From Calliopum simillimum (Eukaryota; Arthropoda; Insecta; Diptera; Lauxaniidae), in NCBI GenBank assembly GCA_951812925.1, contig OX638372.1, positions 9,436,410-9,500,409 of the forward strand: a stretch of 64,000 bases of DNA. Direction: 5' to 3'. This document shows, piece after piece, positions 33,716 through 45,690 of this stretch. Each line of letters opens with the position of its first letter. The first letter of the stretch is position 1. The notes under the pieces were generated by a model. The model saw only the letters and a list, made by a program, of their open reading frames with translations, was not told the DNA's origin and did not search any database. Made by a program: the position numbers and the translations under genes.

Positions 33716-36700
33716 AAAAAAATCTTAATTTATTGCTAACACTGGTATCTACTTTTTACTTTTCTATACTGCATTTTTTTTTAATTCATTATCTAATGAA
33801 TAAAAACTAGACCACTTACACGTATGTAAATTAAAATGAATTTACTCACGAAAATTGTAAGTAGAATAAGTGTAATAACTTACATTTTAATCATTAGATA
33901 CACTTGGAATGTATGCCAATAAAATGTTCAACAGCACCGGCATAACCACTTGAGACTTTTATGTTAAATGCCGGAAGGGATTTACTCTAAAAAATAACAA
34001 GTGGATTTAAAGAAAAAAATACAAATTTCACATTCAAATCAGTTGATCACAATATTTTCATATTTCTTTTGCATTAAATTACCATTAGACTGTCAACTTA
34101 AAATCACCGCCGCCCCCTACTTTAACCAAGCCAACAAACACTTGTGTACTATATGTATGTCTGTGACCCTGTGAACTTCATGTGCAGGCAAGCAGACATA
34201 CATACACGTACATATAAGTAACACTTACTACCCATTTACCCTACCCAATAACCAAAGCTATTACCGATTCATAACGAGCGCAATACGCTTAAATTAGCAC
34301 TTAGCAAAAGAGTGTGCGGCTCTGTTTAATGTTGCTTTGATGTGCCATGGTGTGGTGGTGCTGTTTAATATCCAAACGACGGAAAGTGAAGAGAAGGCAA
34401 CACTTGAGTTTTTGACATAACCAAGTGAATAACCAAGTGAAAAAAATAAAATACAAACACAAGTATTCACTATAATATATACTCGAGCAAATATATAAAT
34501 TGACTTAAGTGTGGAATTTTATTCATTATAATGATTTGCATATGTGTCTGTCTTTCTGTCGTGTGTGGTTTGAAAGTAAAAAGTATTAAAAGTTTTACTT
34601 TTTTTCTTCCAGTGAATGCAAGCAGTGTAAAATTATTACTTAAAAATAGAAAGTCATTGGTAATTTTATTGTCAAAATGTCAAAATTCATTTGAAGTTCA
34701 AATTAAAAACTGAACTATTGAATATTTTTCAAAAAAGTTATCATAATATCTTTAGTAGAGGTAATAATATTTCAGTTTTTGTTCTTAGCCTTAAAGTGCT
34801 ACATGTACATAAGTACTTGTTCTATACTACTTAGGTATGTTACGGAACTTTTGTTCCGAAAGATCGGAGCTTCAGATTAATTTTTACTATCGACTCCGAA
34901 TAGGGTTCTTAAAGTTATGAACCGAAAGTTATAACGGATGTTGACTAAAAATTTGCACTGTTGTATATTACACTAGGCAACACAAAATTCTGAATGAGAT
35001 CTCGATAAATTTTTTAATAAAAGTATCCCTTGACCTTTTTAGGGCGTTTCATAAACCATTTTTTTTGAAAATTTGACCATATCACGTAAACGGTCGAAAT
35101 AATTATCAAGGTCTATTCGAGAAAAAAGTTCCTCATAAAAAATAGTAAGGCTCAATCAAAGCGTCAGCCACATATTTTTTTTATATTTTTATTACTTGAA
35201 GGTATGGAATATGTAGATATTAACTTCTGGACCATTTTTGAAAAATGAGCATAGACTAAAAATATAGAAAAAACATAGAAAAAAACAAGGTGGCAACACC
35301 GATAGTTTTTTTACAATTTCAGAAAAGCGGTTTTGAAACCAAAAATTTCAATTTAGTCAAAAAACAAAAGAATTAAATAAGACTTTCGAAAACAACCAGG
35401 TGGCAACCCTTAAATTTGTGTTGGATATTTGAAAAGTTTATTTAAGTGTTTAAAGACTAAATTTTGATTCTTAACAAAAAAAAAAAAAATCCAGGTGGTC
35501 GGTTACCAAACGGAGAATGATGAAATGTTGGAAAAAAAAAACGACGGAGAGTGATTAAACGCAGAATGACGAAATGTTGCAAAAACAGTGAATAGCAATT
35601 ATTAATAAAAAATTCTTATGAAAGATTTTTTTTTTCACAAAATTTATTCAAAAAAGTAGGTCATAGAGCGTTGTCTGCAATTTTAAAACTGAAACGGTAC
35701 TAAATTTAGTACTTTTTGCCAGATTGGAAAAAATTTACTTTGTGCCTAATTCAATAACTTTCTAAAAATGGTCTGATCATGAAAATCGTTTATGAATTGT
35801 CCGAGTGCGGAGTTTTTTTTCACATATTACAGATTTTTATACTTTTTCACCCTTCTAAAATTCACAAAAAGCTCATAATTTTTCGGTTTTTGCATGAAAC
35901 GAAACCATATATGCTAGACAAGTATTGCGTAAATGTAAATCTAGAATCCCGATCTTTAAAATATCCCTTAACTTCGCTAGCCGAGAAATATTGGTATAGG
36001 GAATTGACTCTGACTAAACACTTCTTCCGTTCGATACCAAAATGTCAGTGTTCAAAATAAAAAGCCAACAGTTGTCTTTGTAGGCGGGTGATTGTTTTCA
36101 TTTTATATATTTGTTTTATCACTTAAATACAAACCTTTATTGAAATTTTATTGCTCGTCTGACCCTGTACACACACATAATATTAATTTAATGCTTCATT
36201 GAAGACGCTGAAATAATCTTAACTGTCAAAAGAGACTTCAATAAATTGCTGACAACTAAAAATCATTTGACGTAATCTTAAAAATTGTTTATATCTACTT
36301 CTGATGATGCATACGCATCATTAAATAATGATATCAAGAAAATAAATAAAAAAAAAACTCTTCGATATATGAAAGAGTATCTTTTTTTGAAGAAAATACA
36401 AAAAAAAGCCCACTTTTTTCATTTAATAAATATGTTTGTTGGTACTGCGTACATTGTGCGACGTGGAATTATCTGTTAATGTGCGGATTTTATGGCTGTT
36501 TTCTGAACTTTTCCTGTCAACAACAATTCAAAACACATTTTCGACTTTTTATCATTTGATGCTTTTTCTTAGGCTTTGTTTTTGTCTTTTGTTTTTTTTT
36601 TTTTCTTTTGATACGAAATCCAATCTACTACTTTTTACTGCTTTTTTTTCTCATGTATTTTGTTCTTGATTTCTTTCATCATTTGTTGTTTTTCACTCTG

Positions 36701-38212
36701 AAGTTATTTGGAGCTTAAGATGCCTATCTTAAACGAGTCTTCCTTTCTTTTTTTTTTTTCTTGGTTACTTTGGGACCCTGTCCAAAAATGTCCGTCCAGC
36801 TGTTGTTGGCTTGTGTTTGAACAAAAGTCATCATCATCTTCGACGTCGTCTGCCCTAATAATAAAATATTAGGGTTAAGCGGTGGTTTTTTCTACGAAAT
36901 GAAAAGAAATCCGCTCGATTTTTATCTATGAAATTTATTTTTATTTTAAACTTACGAGTATTTTCGGTTATTGTTGTTGTTGTTGTTGTTGTTTTTGTTT
37001 TGTATATGTACGGTTATTATTTGTCAAGATTTTAATCCGACAAAATGTGTTTTCAAATGTTGGAAAATTTTTGGGTCGCCCATTCGCTTGCTTACCGTAA
37101 AAATGGTAGTTTGACAGTTGTCGTAGACCCTCTTTCATTTTGGGTTGGATTTTTTGGATGAAGTCGAGCATTCAAGTCAGTCAGTAAGAGATTTAATCTT
37201 TGTGATAAGCAGCTAAAGTCGATTTGTCAAAGTTAAATTGTAGCTTTTAGGCGCAAAATGTGAGATTTAAATAATTTTGTAAGATTTTTGTTTTATAGCA
37301 ACAATTATGAGATAAACAAGAAAATGGGCCAACAATATTCAAGAGATTACAGAATATTTAGTCTTAATTTTCTCTGTTTGTAAGCAAAAGTTTAATATGC
37401 TTTTTAATGTAGCAAAAAAAAAATATATTGAGTTACATAAAAAAAGGTCGAAATGAATATTTGTTCAATTTTGCATGGCATAATAAGTAATATAAAAAGG
37501 CTTAGTTTTGTAAAAGGATTTATTTAACGACTTTAGTGAGCGGAAGTTCTAACATTCATGCACTGTTATCCTTGAGTTAGTCCATGTATCATAATGATAT
37601 TTGTTAAAACTCATAAAAAATTTTCTACTTGGAAAGGAATCCTTTTAGACTCAGCTGATAAACAATGTTCCATGTATACTTCATACAAGGCATTATAAAA
37701 AATCTGTTTGTCAATACCTCTTAAAATTTAATGTAAAAAGAAGAAAAAAGTTCCACATTCTTTCAGGCTATTTCTTTTTAAATACCAAAATGATTTTTTC
37801 TTTTAACTAAAGTATTTAAATTTCAATTCTCGAAGCACAATAAGGCGGAAAACAACATTATTCAAAGTAAAAGTGAAAAAAAGCAATAAAATTGACATTT
37901 TTACGATTTGGTGTCAATAAATAAATTAATGACGCCAACTTCAAAGCAAAAAGAATGGGTGTGAGAAATACACACTAAAGACCAAGGAGGGTGTAGATAA
38001 TTTAAAGGCGTTGGAACTTAAATACTCAATTTTTTTTTTCTCGATTTCACCATAAACACTGAATCAATAAAATTGAAGCATAAAAATGTTTAATTTTTTC
38101 TCTCAATTGTTGAGCTTATCTTTATAAATGTCTGTTTTTCTCTAGGGTATTTACATATTTAGAATATACATTTTTTAATAAGTTAAAGTGGGATATATAA
38201 AACGTGTTGACC
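33716..38212. other. Non-coding DNA, no gene seen
   Basis: About 4.5 kb without a supportable gene. Contents include a short hairpin GGAACTTTTGTTCC near 34850, degenerate GGTGGCAAC words near 35.29 and 35.40 kb, and a (GTT)n microsatellite at about 36970-36993. A splice-acceptor-like tract ends in AG near 34612 without a good donor. Open frames up to 93 codons lack domains. Confidence 0.45.
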
Positions 38213-38347
38213 ATGATCAGCTCAGTCTGTTTATATGAATAAAATATCGTCACTTCCAGAATCACTAACACCATCACTCTTATACACTTAAGTGAATCTG
38301 GCATAAGAGTGACAATATTATGTTCATATTAACAGACTGATCAATCA
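38213..38347. repeat. Compact foldback hairpin, about 135 bp
   Basis: The left half (TCAGTCTGTTtATATGAA, then ATATyGTCACT, then a CCAGAaTCACT block) pairs with the right half around a centre near 38285. Arms are about 55-60 bases with a few mismatches and one small loop. Size and symmetry resemble a hairpin MITE. RNA from it would fold like a miRNA or hairpin-RNA precursor, though nothing shows it is processed. Confidence 0.65.
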
Positions 38348-38599
38348 GTGCCGAGAATTTGCGGAACATGTGGTAAAATTTGCCATGTGGCTATATTTGT
38401 TTTTTTAAGCGTAACAGACTTTGCTTATGCCTGGGATTTAACTCGCCGGTGTCCAAGGCAAATAAAAACATAGTAGTTTCAGTTTTACGTTTTTTTCTTT
38501 ATTGGTTTTTCTTCTGTTGCGTTAAAATTTCAATTCTTTAGCTTATTATGTATCCCTAGCTAATTTTCCTCCCCTAACTTGATCACAACGTCCCTGAGG

Positions 38600-39345
38600 A
38601 ACACTAATAAACTCCAATTACTCCGTCTAAGAAGCTCCTCCTAGGCTCGATAAGTCTTTTTAGGGCCATGAATTCTTGTGAAACTCAAACCAATAGTTGT
38701 ACTTCCTGACTTCACTGTCTAAAGTTTTAACAACTGCCTGTGTAGTATATTGGGTATACTTTTAAGGGCCACGAATACATGTCAAGCTTGGTCCAATGGT
38801 TACTGTGAAGATGGGTGAATTGGCTCTACTCCCTATGCTTGCTGGCTTTTTATGACTATTTTATGTGACAAGGCTTGAGAAAACTTGAATTCCTGTAAAG
38901 CTTGGTCCAACGGTCCTACTGCTATTTTATTCTAAATATTCCATGTGACATGGTTCTCACAGGCTCTAAATATTCCGTTTAACATGCTCGTCACAGGGTT
39001 GAGCAGACTTTATTAGCAAATTCCTGTAAATCTTGGTCCAACGGCTCTATTTTCTGATCTAACTACCTTAGGTTCTAACAACTGCGTGTGACAAGGACCT
39101 TATAGGCTTGAGTAAACTTTTTAGGGCCACGAATTTTTGTAAAGCTAGGTCCAACGGTTCTGATGCTTATGCACGTTATCTTATTCTAACTATTCCGTGT
39201 GACAAGCTCCTCACAGGCTCGAGAAGACTTTTTGGAGCCATGAATTCCTGCGAAGTTTGGTCCAATGGTCTTACTGCTTATAGTTGCTGTCTTCTCTAAC
39301 TTGAAGAGACTTTTTAGGGCAACGAATTCCTGTGAAGCTTGCTCC
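38600..39345 (+). repeat. Degenerate tandem repeat, about seven units of 85-125 bp
   Basis: Successive units start near 38641, 38745, 38871, 38999, 39107, 39218 and 39300. Each carries a CTTGAGAAGACTTTTTAGGG block, GCCACGAATTCCTG, then AAGCTTGGTCCAACGGT. Most continue into a TCTAACTATTCCGTGTGACA and CTCACAGG block. The region is GC-richer than its surroundings. Such repeats occur in untranslated regions of LTR elements, but no LTR or pol signature was found. Confidence 0.75.
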
Positions 39346-40715
39346 TCTATAGATGTTATAGTTCAGCTGATGCACTGTAGCACGCTCGCTCTGGTAAAAA
39401 ATCCCAAATGGAGAAATTTTGGGCCATCACACTGATCTTTTATCCGCAATTCACGCATTTTTTATTCTTACGATCTTTACCTTGATGTCATCGAACGGCC
39501 GCTACTTTGAGGGTTCCATTCCAATGCTTGGTGGCGGATTTTCGGTGGATTTTAGAATTACGTGACATATTCCTCTTTTATTCTTCCAATACGTCTCTTA
39601 TAGTGCCAGCGTTCGAGAACATCGTCTAGAAATTTAAATGGGTCAAAAAGACCCAAAGGTTGGAGCAAACTTCCTATTACCGCCATCTTGAAAATTTTCG
39701 GAATTTCAGAAAATCATTTTACCACAGTTATATGTATGTCAAATACTAACTTTTCACCAATTTTCATAAAAATCGGAGATGTCTAGTCGAATCTTGGTCG
39801 GTTACGCAAAGAAAGTCTCACATCTGGCATGGACTGGGAAGGCTCTGACATCTTCTTTTATGTCAGGCTCAACAATTAAAGCGCTCTTATTGACCATAAT
39901 GTGGTTAATGATCTTTGGTTAAGTAAAATGTCCCACGTCAAAAGCTTATTAGTTGGTCATTAGATCAGTAGTTTAGTTCCCATAATCATCTCTTCTTTCT
40001 TACTCTCCTTGTCTGCGTTGTCGTTGTATACTTAGCAATTGTATACTTAGCATTGCATTAGGTTTTAATATCATTAAGTGGAGAGGGGTCTGGTCTCCGC
40101 TCTATTGTATTCGCATCATCTCTCGTTCATTTTGCGGAACTTTTTTTTTATATTTTCATTCCAGTTTAACTAATCAACCAAGGCTTTTTACTCTACAGGG
40201 ACATTGTTCTCACATGTTCCTTAAAAAAAGATACAAAGTTTTGCTAACTATCATCGATTGTATGGTTGGTGCTGCTGTACAAGTGATGAACGAATTCAGA
40301 CTTGGTCGTGGTCCTGGGTATTATCGGTCTTGGAAAAATTTCTGTATAGTGTTGAGTAAACAAAATTTTTGTTAGTTGTTATTTAAAAGTAGTTGGGTTT
40401 TCAAGATGTCAAATTCCATATGAAGAGCTGATTTTATGTTCCAGAGGGCGCGACATCCCTACTACTTACTTTAAGTAACCAATACCAAATAGAAGTTTTA
40501 GTCTTGAAGTTATATCAGTGTCTTGGCCTTGGTTTCGAAAAATAACCAAAACTAATTTTGTAATCATCGAATCAATTTACCCGAAGACAGACAACATTGA
40601 TTTTATATAGTGCGGATGAAGTTGCACGATATGTAGGTTTATAACTACACTTTCTTTATCAGCCTTCTATTTAGTTATAATAACTTAATACATTCCAAGC
40701 TTCAAATTAAATTTG
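39346..40715. other. Non-coding DNA, possibly repeat remnant
   Basis: The first 700 bases share the higher complexity of the adjacent tandem repeat and include CCGCCATCTTG followed by CACCAATTTTCATAAAAATC, words typical of degenerate fly repeats. No coding frame was found. 40.0-40.7 kb is ordinary AT-rich sequence. Confidence 0.4.
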
Positions 40716-40791
40716 TTAACAATGTGTGTTCTTTTTCTTTACAGATTTCTTTTTCAACTTCACGCTTTAAAAAATAAAACTACAAGTAAGT
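40716..40791 (+). other. Candidate 41-nt micro-exon C with acceptor and GTAAGT donor
   Basis: A TTAAC branch-like word at 40716 is followed by a GTTCTTTTTCTTTACAG acceptor (AG at 40743-40744) and a donor CAA|GTAAGT with GT at 40786. The enclosed 40745-40785 is 41 nt with one frame free of stops. It would shift frame if coding, so a UTR or cryptic exon is more likely. The upstream distances are normal for fly introns. Confidence 0.4.
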
Positions 40792-41936
40792 AACCACATA
40801 TATGGAAATTCTAAGGAATTTTACTTTCTATATGCTTCGTGCATGTGTTCGAAGAAATTTTCCTATTTACAAAAAAAAAAAAAAAACAAAGTAGAAAAAA
40901 ATCAATATTGATTTTCCTTACATGAATGATGCTACGTTTTAATAAAAAGTAACTGCCTTCTATTTATTGCTTCTTTTTGGAGGGTTCATATCCGCCCCTT
41001 TGTGAAATACAAGCAACCTCACAGAGAGGGCTGGATGCAAAACATTTTTTACACACAGAAACACACACACATTGGTGACAAGCGCATAACCCATAAATCT
41101 TCTTTTATCCGTGTTTTCTTGTACACTCTACGTCACTCCTTCATTCGTCCTTCCTGACACACACACACACACACTAGCAGTAAGCACGCACTACCTCCCA
41201 TCCCACCGCCATCACCATCGCAAAACCACAAATGTATTGAAGTTGTTTTATTTCAAAGAAATTTTTTTTTTCCATTTTTATTCTGATTGTTGTTATATTT
41301 TATGTGTTCTCCTTTATCCTTGCATCCTTTTTTGAAACGCAAAAATGAAAATATATATCTTGTGATTTTTTTCTTTCTTTTGTACGCGAAGAAGGCGTAC
41401 GCATAAAAAAACAAATTTTGTATGGACGAGACGACGAAATTGGCCACATGTAAAGCCATGTGGTTTCGTGGTAACTCTTTCGCGTCTCCATTACCGCAAC
41501 CAGTCAGTTTGTTGGTTAACGTGTGCTCCAATTTTTTATTTTTTTTTTTTTATATTTCCCTATGGCGTTGTAAATTCAAAAAGAAGAACGCGTGTTTGCT
41601 GTTCGAGTATGCAGTTTTTTTGTGCTTCCTGTATGTGGGGACAGTTTGGGCTTAAACTTTTTGTTTATTAGCCTTCTTTAAAGAGTATTACATACTTCGT
41701 CATGTGCGAATTATTGTTGCAGATTAAATTGAAACGCTTTAAATATTATGAATGTGAAATCTTTACTTTAAAGTTGTAGAAGAGCCAACAAAAAAACGCA
41801 TCGAAAGTAGTAGAAGTTCGCCTGAGTTATTGTACCCAAACAGAAGTTTATGTTCTTTGAGTTTTTTTAAAGAATGTGAGTCACCTATAAAATATAAAAT
41901 AAACAAAAAGTAGGCACTTTATAAGCCCAAGGATGT
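40792..41936. other. Non-coding DNA with (AC)n microsatellite
   Basis: An (AC)n microsatellite lies at about 41157-41174. Overlapping open frames near 41.25-41.67 kb on both strands have no domain and are lysine/phenylalanine biased. Confidence 0.45.
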
Positions 41937-42820
41937 TTGACTTTGAGTAAGCTTCTTGAAAACTTGATGAATAAAAAAGGCTCACTAGCACCAACCCTCA
42001 GAGCACTATCAAACTTCATATATTCTTTCTTGAAGTTGAGAGAGACTACGCATGTCTTAATACCAGGAAGCAGAAAACCAATGAATGAGCAACGATTTTT
42101 GAGAGACAACAGAAAATTAAAAAAAAGAATCCGAATTGGAAGTTGTCCGGAACGAGGCATTATCTCCTGGGCACCTCTATATACAAAAAAATTCCTGCCT
42201 AGTAAAAGTAGACGAGTAAATGTAAAGTTCTCTAAAACAATACCCAAGAAAGATCTAAAATATATTATTTTAAAATCTATAATTCTTGTAAAGACCCATT
42301 TTTATCTCAGGGAGGCGACCCATAGCTTTGGAGTTTTCTTCCAATGAAAAGGTAGATCAAATTTATTTATGCTCAACACGAACACCTACCTTGAAGGCTT
42401 ATTTTAGCGGTGCTTTTCAAATAGGTCCAGTATAATGACATATGGCGCCAATGGCCAATGATGGTGACCTTTTTTAGAATCATGCAGTTGAGCACGAGTT
42501 CATCTCAATTGTGGAGAAATGAGGACTTTCTAAACCTCTACCATTCTTTGGGTAATGGCACCCGATTGCAATAAAACTCCACATCGAGCTTCTTCCACTC
42601 TTCTTGCGAGTTTTGGTCCAAGCCCGAAGGCCCGACTCAATAGTCAGTTGAAAGACTAAGCGAACAGGGTTCTTCAAAGAACTACTGACTCCCGTGGTAC
42701 TAGAAGAATTTCAGGTCAGATTTCGTAGCCGCAAAACTACTGCCTGGAGGCCTCAACCCACTGTAGGTTACCATAATAAGCTACCGAAAAAGTTCTTCTT
42801 CCCCTCTAAAAATCAACATT
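41937..42820. other. Higher-complexity block with longest open frame, identity unknown
   Basis: The longest open frame of the window (41937-42347, +, 136 codons) is basic and serine/lysine rich, with no signal peptide, membrane segment or domain that I recognise. An almost co-extensive 120-codon frame runs on the other strand. From 42.4 to 42.8 kb the sequence is GC-richer, with a 65-codon minus-strand frame. I suspect an eroded mobile-element segment, but no motif supports a family. Not called as a gene. Confidence 0.25.
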
Positions 42821-44290
42821 TCAGAAAAATCAAAAAAACTGCTACAAACTTTTAGATATGCCGAGCCTTTAAGATACGGTTCCGGATTTCCGTTTTCTAT
42901 ACTTTTTTGTCTTCATTGTTTCTTTGTTTCTTAACAGACTTTATGTTTTATGCTTAACCATTACACTTGCAAGTAATTCATTTGTGGTTGGCTTAGCACC
43001 AACACTTACTTGAGTTAGTGTAAGTTTTTGAGGCTCCTTTAAATTTTTGGCACCCCAAAGGATCCTCTTTTCATTTGGTTGGAAGTTTTTGCTTGCACAA
43101 GGCGACAAAGTTGTTATTTTTCTACATTATTTAACACGCGCTTATGTTGATATATGTACGAGTATTTGTATGTGTGCACATCCCCACAGTGCTTATATGA
43201 GTGCGTTTATATTTCGTTTGTGTGTGTGTATGTGCGTTTGAGTAAATAGCTTGTTTTATCATCACTAAAACAGGCAATTTTATTGCATGTGATATTTGTG
43301 CGACTTCATGTTTCATCACACAAAGGCCTCGGTTTCTCTCTTTCATGCTGTGACTTAGTATTATTGAGGACATCACGTTAAATGAAGATTAATAGACTTG
43401 GAGTGGCACAATTTGAAATGCGTCACAAAATGACGACGAAAAAGAAGAGTATGTTTACTAAATTGGTCCCAAAATTAATGAATCAATTTTGTGATTTTTT
43501 CTTTCTTCTTCGCTATTGTGCTAGAAAATATATGAGCCGTATTTAAGTATAAATAAATGAAACACTTCTTTACGTATGAGTAAAGTATGAAAAAGCACCT
43601 ATAAAAGTTTACAAAATGTAGCAATATTTTGCTTGTGCTCCTCTTGATCATAAAATCAAGACTACGTTTTATGAAATAAACGCTTTTTATGTATTATTCT
43701 AGGAAGAAAGGGTTATGTACTGCAATAATATGATCTTTTGTGCCCTAAGACTATTATATGTACATGGGTGATTCTCCGAAAAATGTACCATACAATGTCC
43801 CGAGGCTCAAAACTATGCTTATATTTAAAATTTAATATTTTAACTATTTAATACTAATACATAACAAGAGTTTCTATACGAGTATCTTAAAATAAAATAT
43901 AATTCTAATTATTTTTCTATGAAATCATAACATAGTGTCAAAAACTCATCCTCCCGCCCGCCACAAACAGCTTCTTAGTGCACTGTATTTTTTAAATAGT
44001 TAATAAAAAGAGAACTGAAAGGGAAGAGGAGACTCAATTCTATTTCAGCTCAGACTGTTTTGGTTTTTTGATAGTGAGTTTTAATGCTTTTTTTTAAAAA
44101 AACATTTTGAATTTTTGTAAAGAATACCAGTGTGAGTCATTCTCCCTGTAAGTTTTTTTTTATAAATTACAAAATGTATTCTTTTAACTTTAGATAATTA
44201 AATCAATTAACAATAAGATTTCATATCCGCCGATTTTAACTTTTCTAATAATATGCAAAACAAAAAACTTGTCCATCTTCTTTTACTATG
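42821..44290. other. Non-coding DNA, no gene seen
   Basis: TG/CA-rich stretch near 43.15-43.25 kb. No coding frame supported. Two GATTCTCC/CATTCTCC words near 43.77 and 44.13 kb may belong to old repeats. Confidence 0.45.
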
Positions 44291-44990
44291 TTACACAAAA
44301 AAAAAAATATCGGTCAATCCAACCGATTTCAACGATAGAAATTGCATCAACCCGCAGTAAAGGTTAAATTGACTATACAGTCCAGTAAAATTACTGTAAA
44401 AATAGTACTGTACAGTTACTGTTAAAATGTTTAGGAACTGTGAAAACAGTTAATTTAACCTAGATTTTCGATAGAAATTGCACCAACCCGGAGTTTTTGT
44501 GTTTTGACCGTAGAACTCTGTAAATTTACAGTTTACTCGGTTTAGAAACTATCAAACGCAGTTACAGTAAAAATAACCTTCTTAAAAGGTCAGCTAACAA
44601 TATAAACTGTTCCAAACAGTTAAAACTGTTAGCACCCCAGAAGGGCTGTAACTAGCCGTTTCCAAAAATTCGTAGAAATTGTAGCAAACAACTTCTACGG
44701 CGACACCATTTCAAATGGCAAAATATCAGTACAACTCTAGCAAACTTATGTTGATTTATTCTTGAACAATGTGAGAATTTTATGAACCTGTTAAAAACTC
44801 AATTCAAAATGTTATTCATATGAAAAACAAAATGTATGGAATACAAAATGTACAGTTGAATTCAACTGTAGAAAAGTAAAGCTGATTCCGAAATTTTGAA
44901 TTGTTGTTTTTGTTTCCTGTAGAAAATTGGAAAAACTATAGAATACAAAATTTATAGTTAATTTTACCGTCAGTTTTTTTTTCTGTGTAG
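44291..44990. mobile_element. Candidate 0.7 kb MITE with TnACACArAAAAAAA ends
   Basis: The left end TTACACAAAAAAAAAAA and the reverse complement of the right end (CTACACAGAAAAAAAAA) match over about 17 bases. The inner sequence holds two direct copies of CGATAGAAATTGCAyCAACCC (44333 and 44469). Between 44370 and 44640 there are many ACTGT/ACAGT words. There is no open frame. The terminal match is largely A-rich, so the boundary call is tentative, but the internal repeat structure is clear. Confidence 0.45.
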
Positions 44991-45254
44991 AAATGGAGTA
45001 CGACTTTAAAAATTATACACCATTAGAAAGGTATTGGTGAGTAGATATACACAAAGCATAGCACTGAGTTCATGTTTTTTATTTTGTTTATATTTCGCTT
45101 GTTTTACCATGGATTATAAATAATCTTTTCTATTTCGTACAAAATAGCATAAAAAAGTACCGAAAGTGTACAAAAAGTATCTAAATTATTGAATATATTT
45201 GTGTTCGAATTTTAACCATCGAGCGTTTGTAGTATTATTAATTTTTTAACATCC

Positions 45255-45307
45255 AAGCATCCTCCCGGCTGACATTTTTCTGTCAAGTTTATTCCAGGAG
45301 GATGCTT
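45255..45307. other. Nested stem-loop with 11-bp perfect arms
   Basis: AAGCATCCTCC at 45255-45265 pairs perfectly with GGAGGATGCTT at 45297-45307. Inside, TGACA (45270) and TGTCA (45281) form a second stem. The outer stem is GC-richer than its surroundings. No poly(T) or other context shows a terminator or ncRNA. It may be a tiny inverted-repeat insertion. Confidence 0.45.
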
Positions 45308-45494
45308 CTTTTACGTGATAATGTTGATTTTTGGTTAATGCGGGAGGAAGGGGGTTTTATGAAAAACAGTGTGGATGCAGATTATGAATTCATATTTCAG
45401 GGCTTGCACCTTTTTTAACTTTTTTTTTAATTAAAAAAAAAAATTTTTTCTTAAGCCGCTTAAACCAAACTTAGAAAATCCAACATAAATTTTT

Positions 45495-45690
45495 AGGGCT
45501 ACCACATGGCTATTTTCAAAAAATTTGTTTAAATCTTACTTTTAAGACTAAATTTAAAATTTTTTTTTCAGGTTACCATATGGCTATTTTCAAAACGCTC
45601 AAAAAAAAAATTTTAAAATCAAAACATACATTTTTAGGGTGACCATATGGTTATTTTCCAAACATTTTTTAGATCATCCCTTTTTTTTGA
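45495..45690 (+). repeat. Three-unit tandem repeat, about 70 bp
   Basis: Units start at about 45495, 45569 and 45636. Each begins with a GGTkACCATATGGyTATTTTC block (first copy: GGCTACCACATGGC) followed by A/T-rich spacer. Related ATATGGCAACCCT words follow at about 45870. Non-coding. Confidence 0.65.

Noticed and set aside
41937..42347. Longest open frame in the window (136 codons, + strand) as a gene
   Set aside because: No recognisable domain, a nearly co-extensive frame on the opposite strand, no start context or splice signals tying it to other exons. Length is within chance expectation for 64 kb.
42480..42677. Minus-strand frame as a Tc1/mariner transposase tail
   Set aside because: One frame gives a faint EEW-type resemblance, but no DDE motif, terminal repeats or continuous alignment could be followed.
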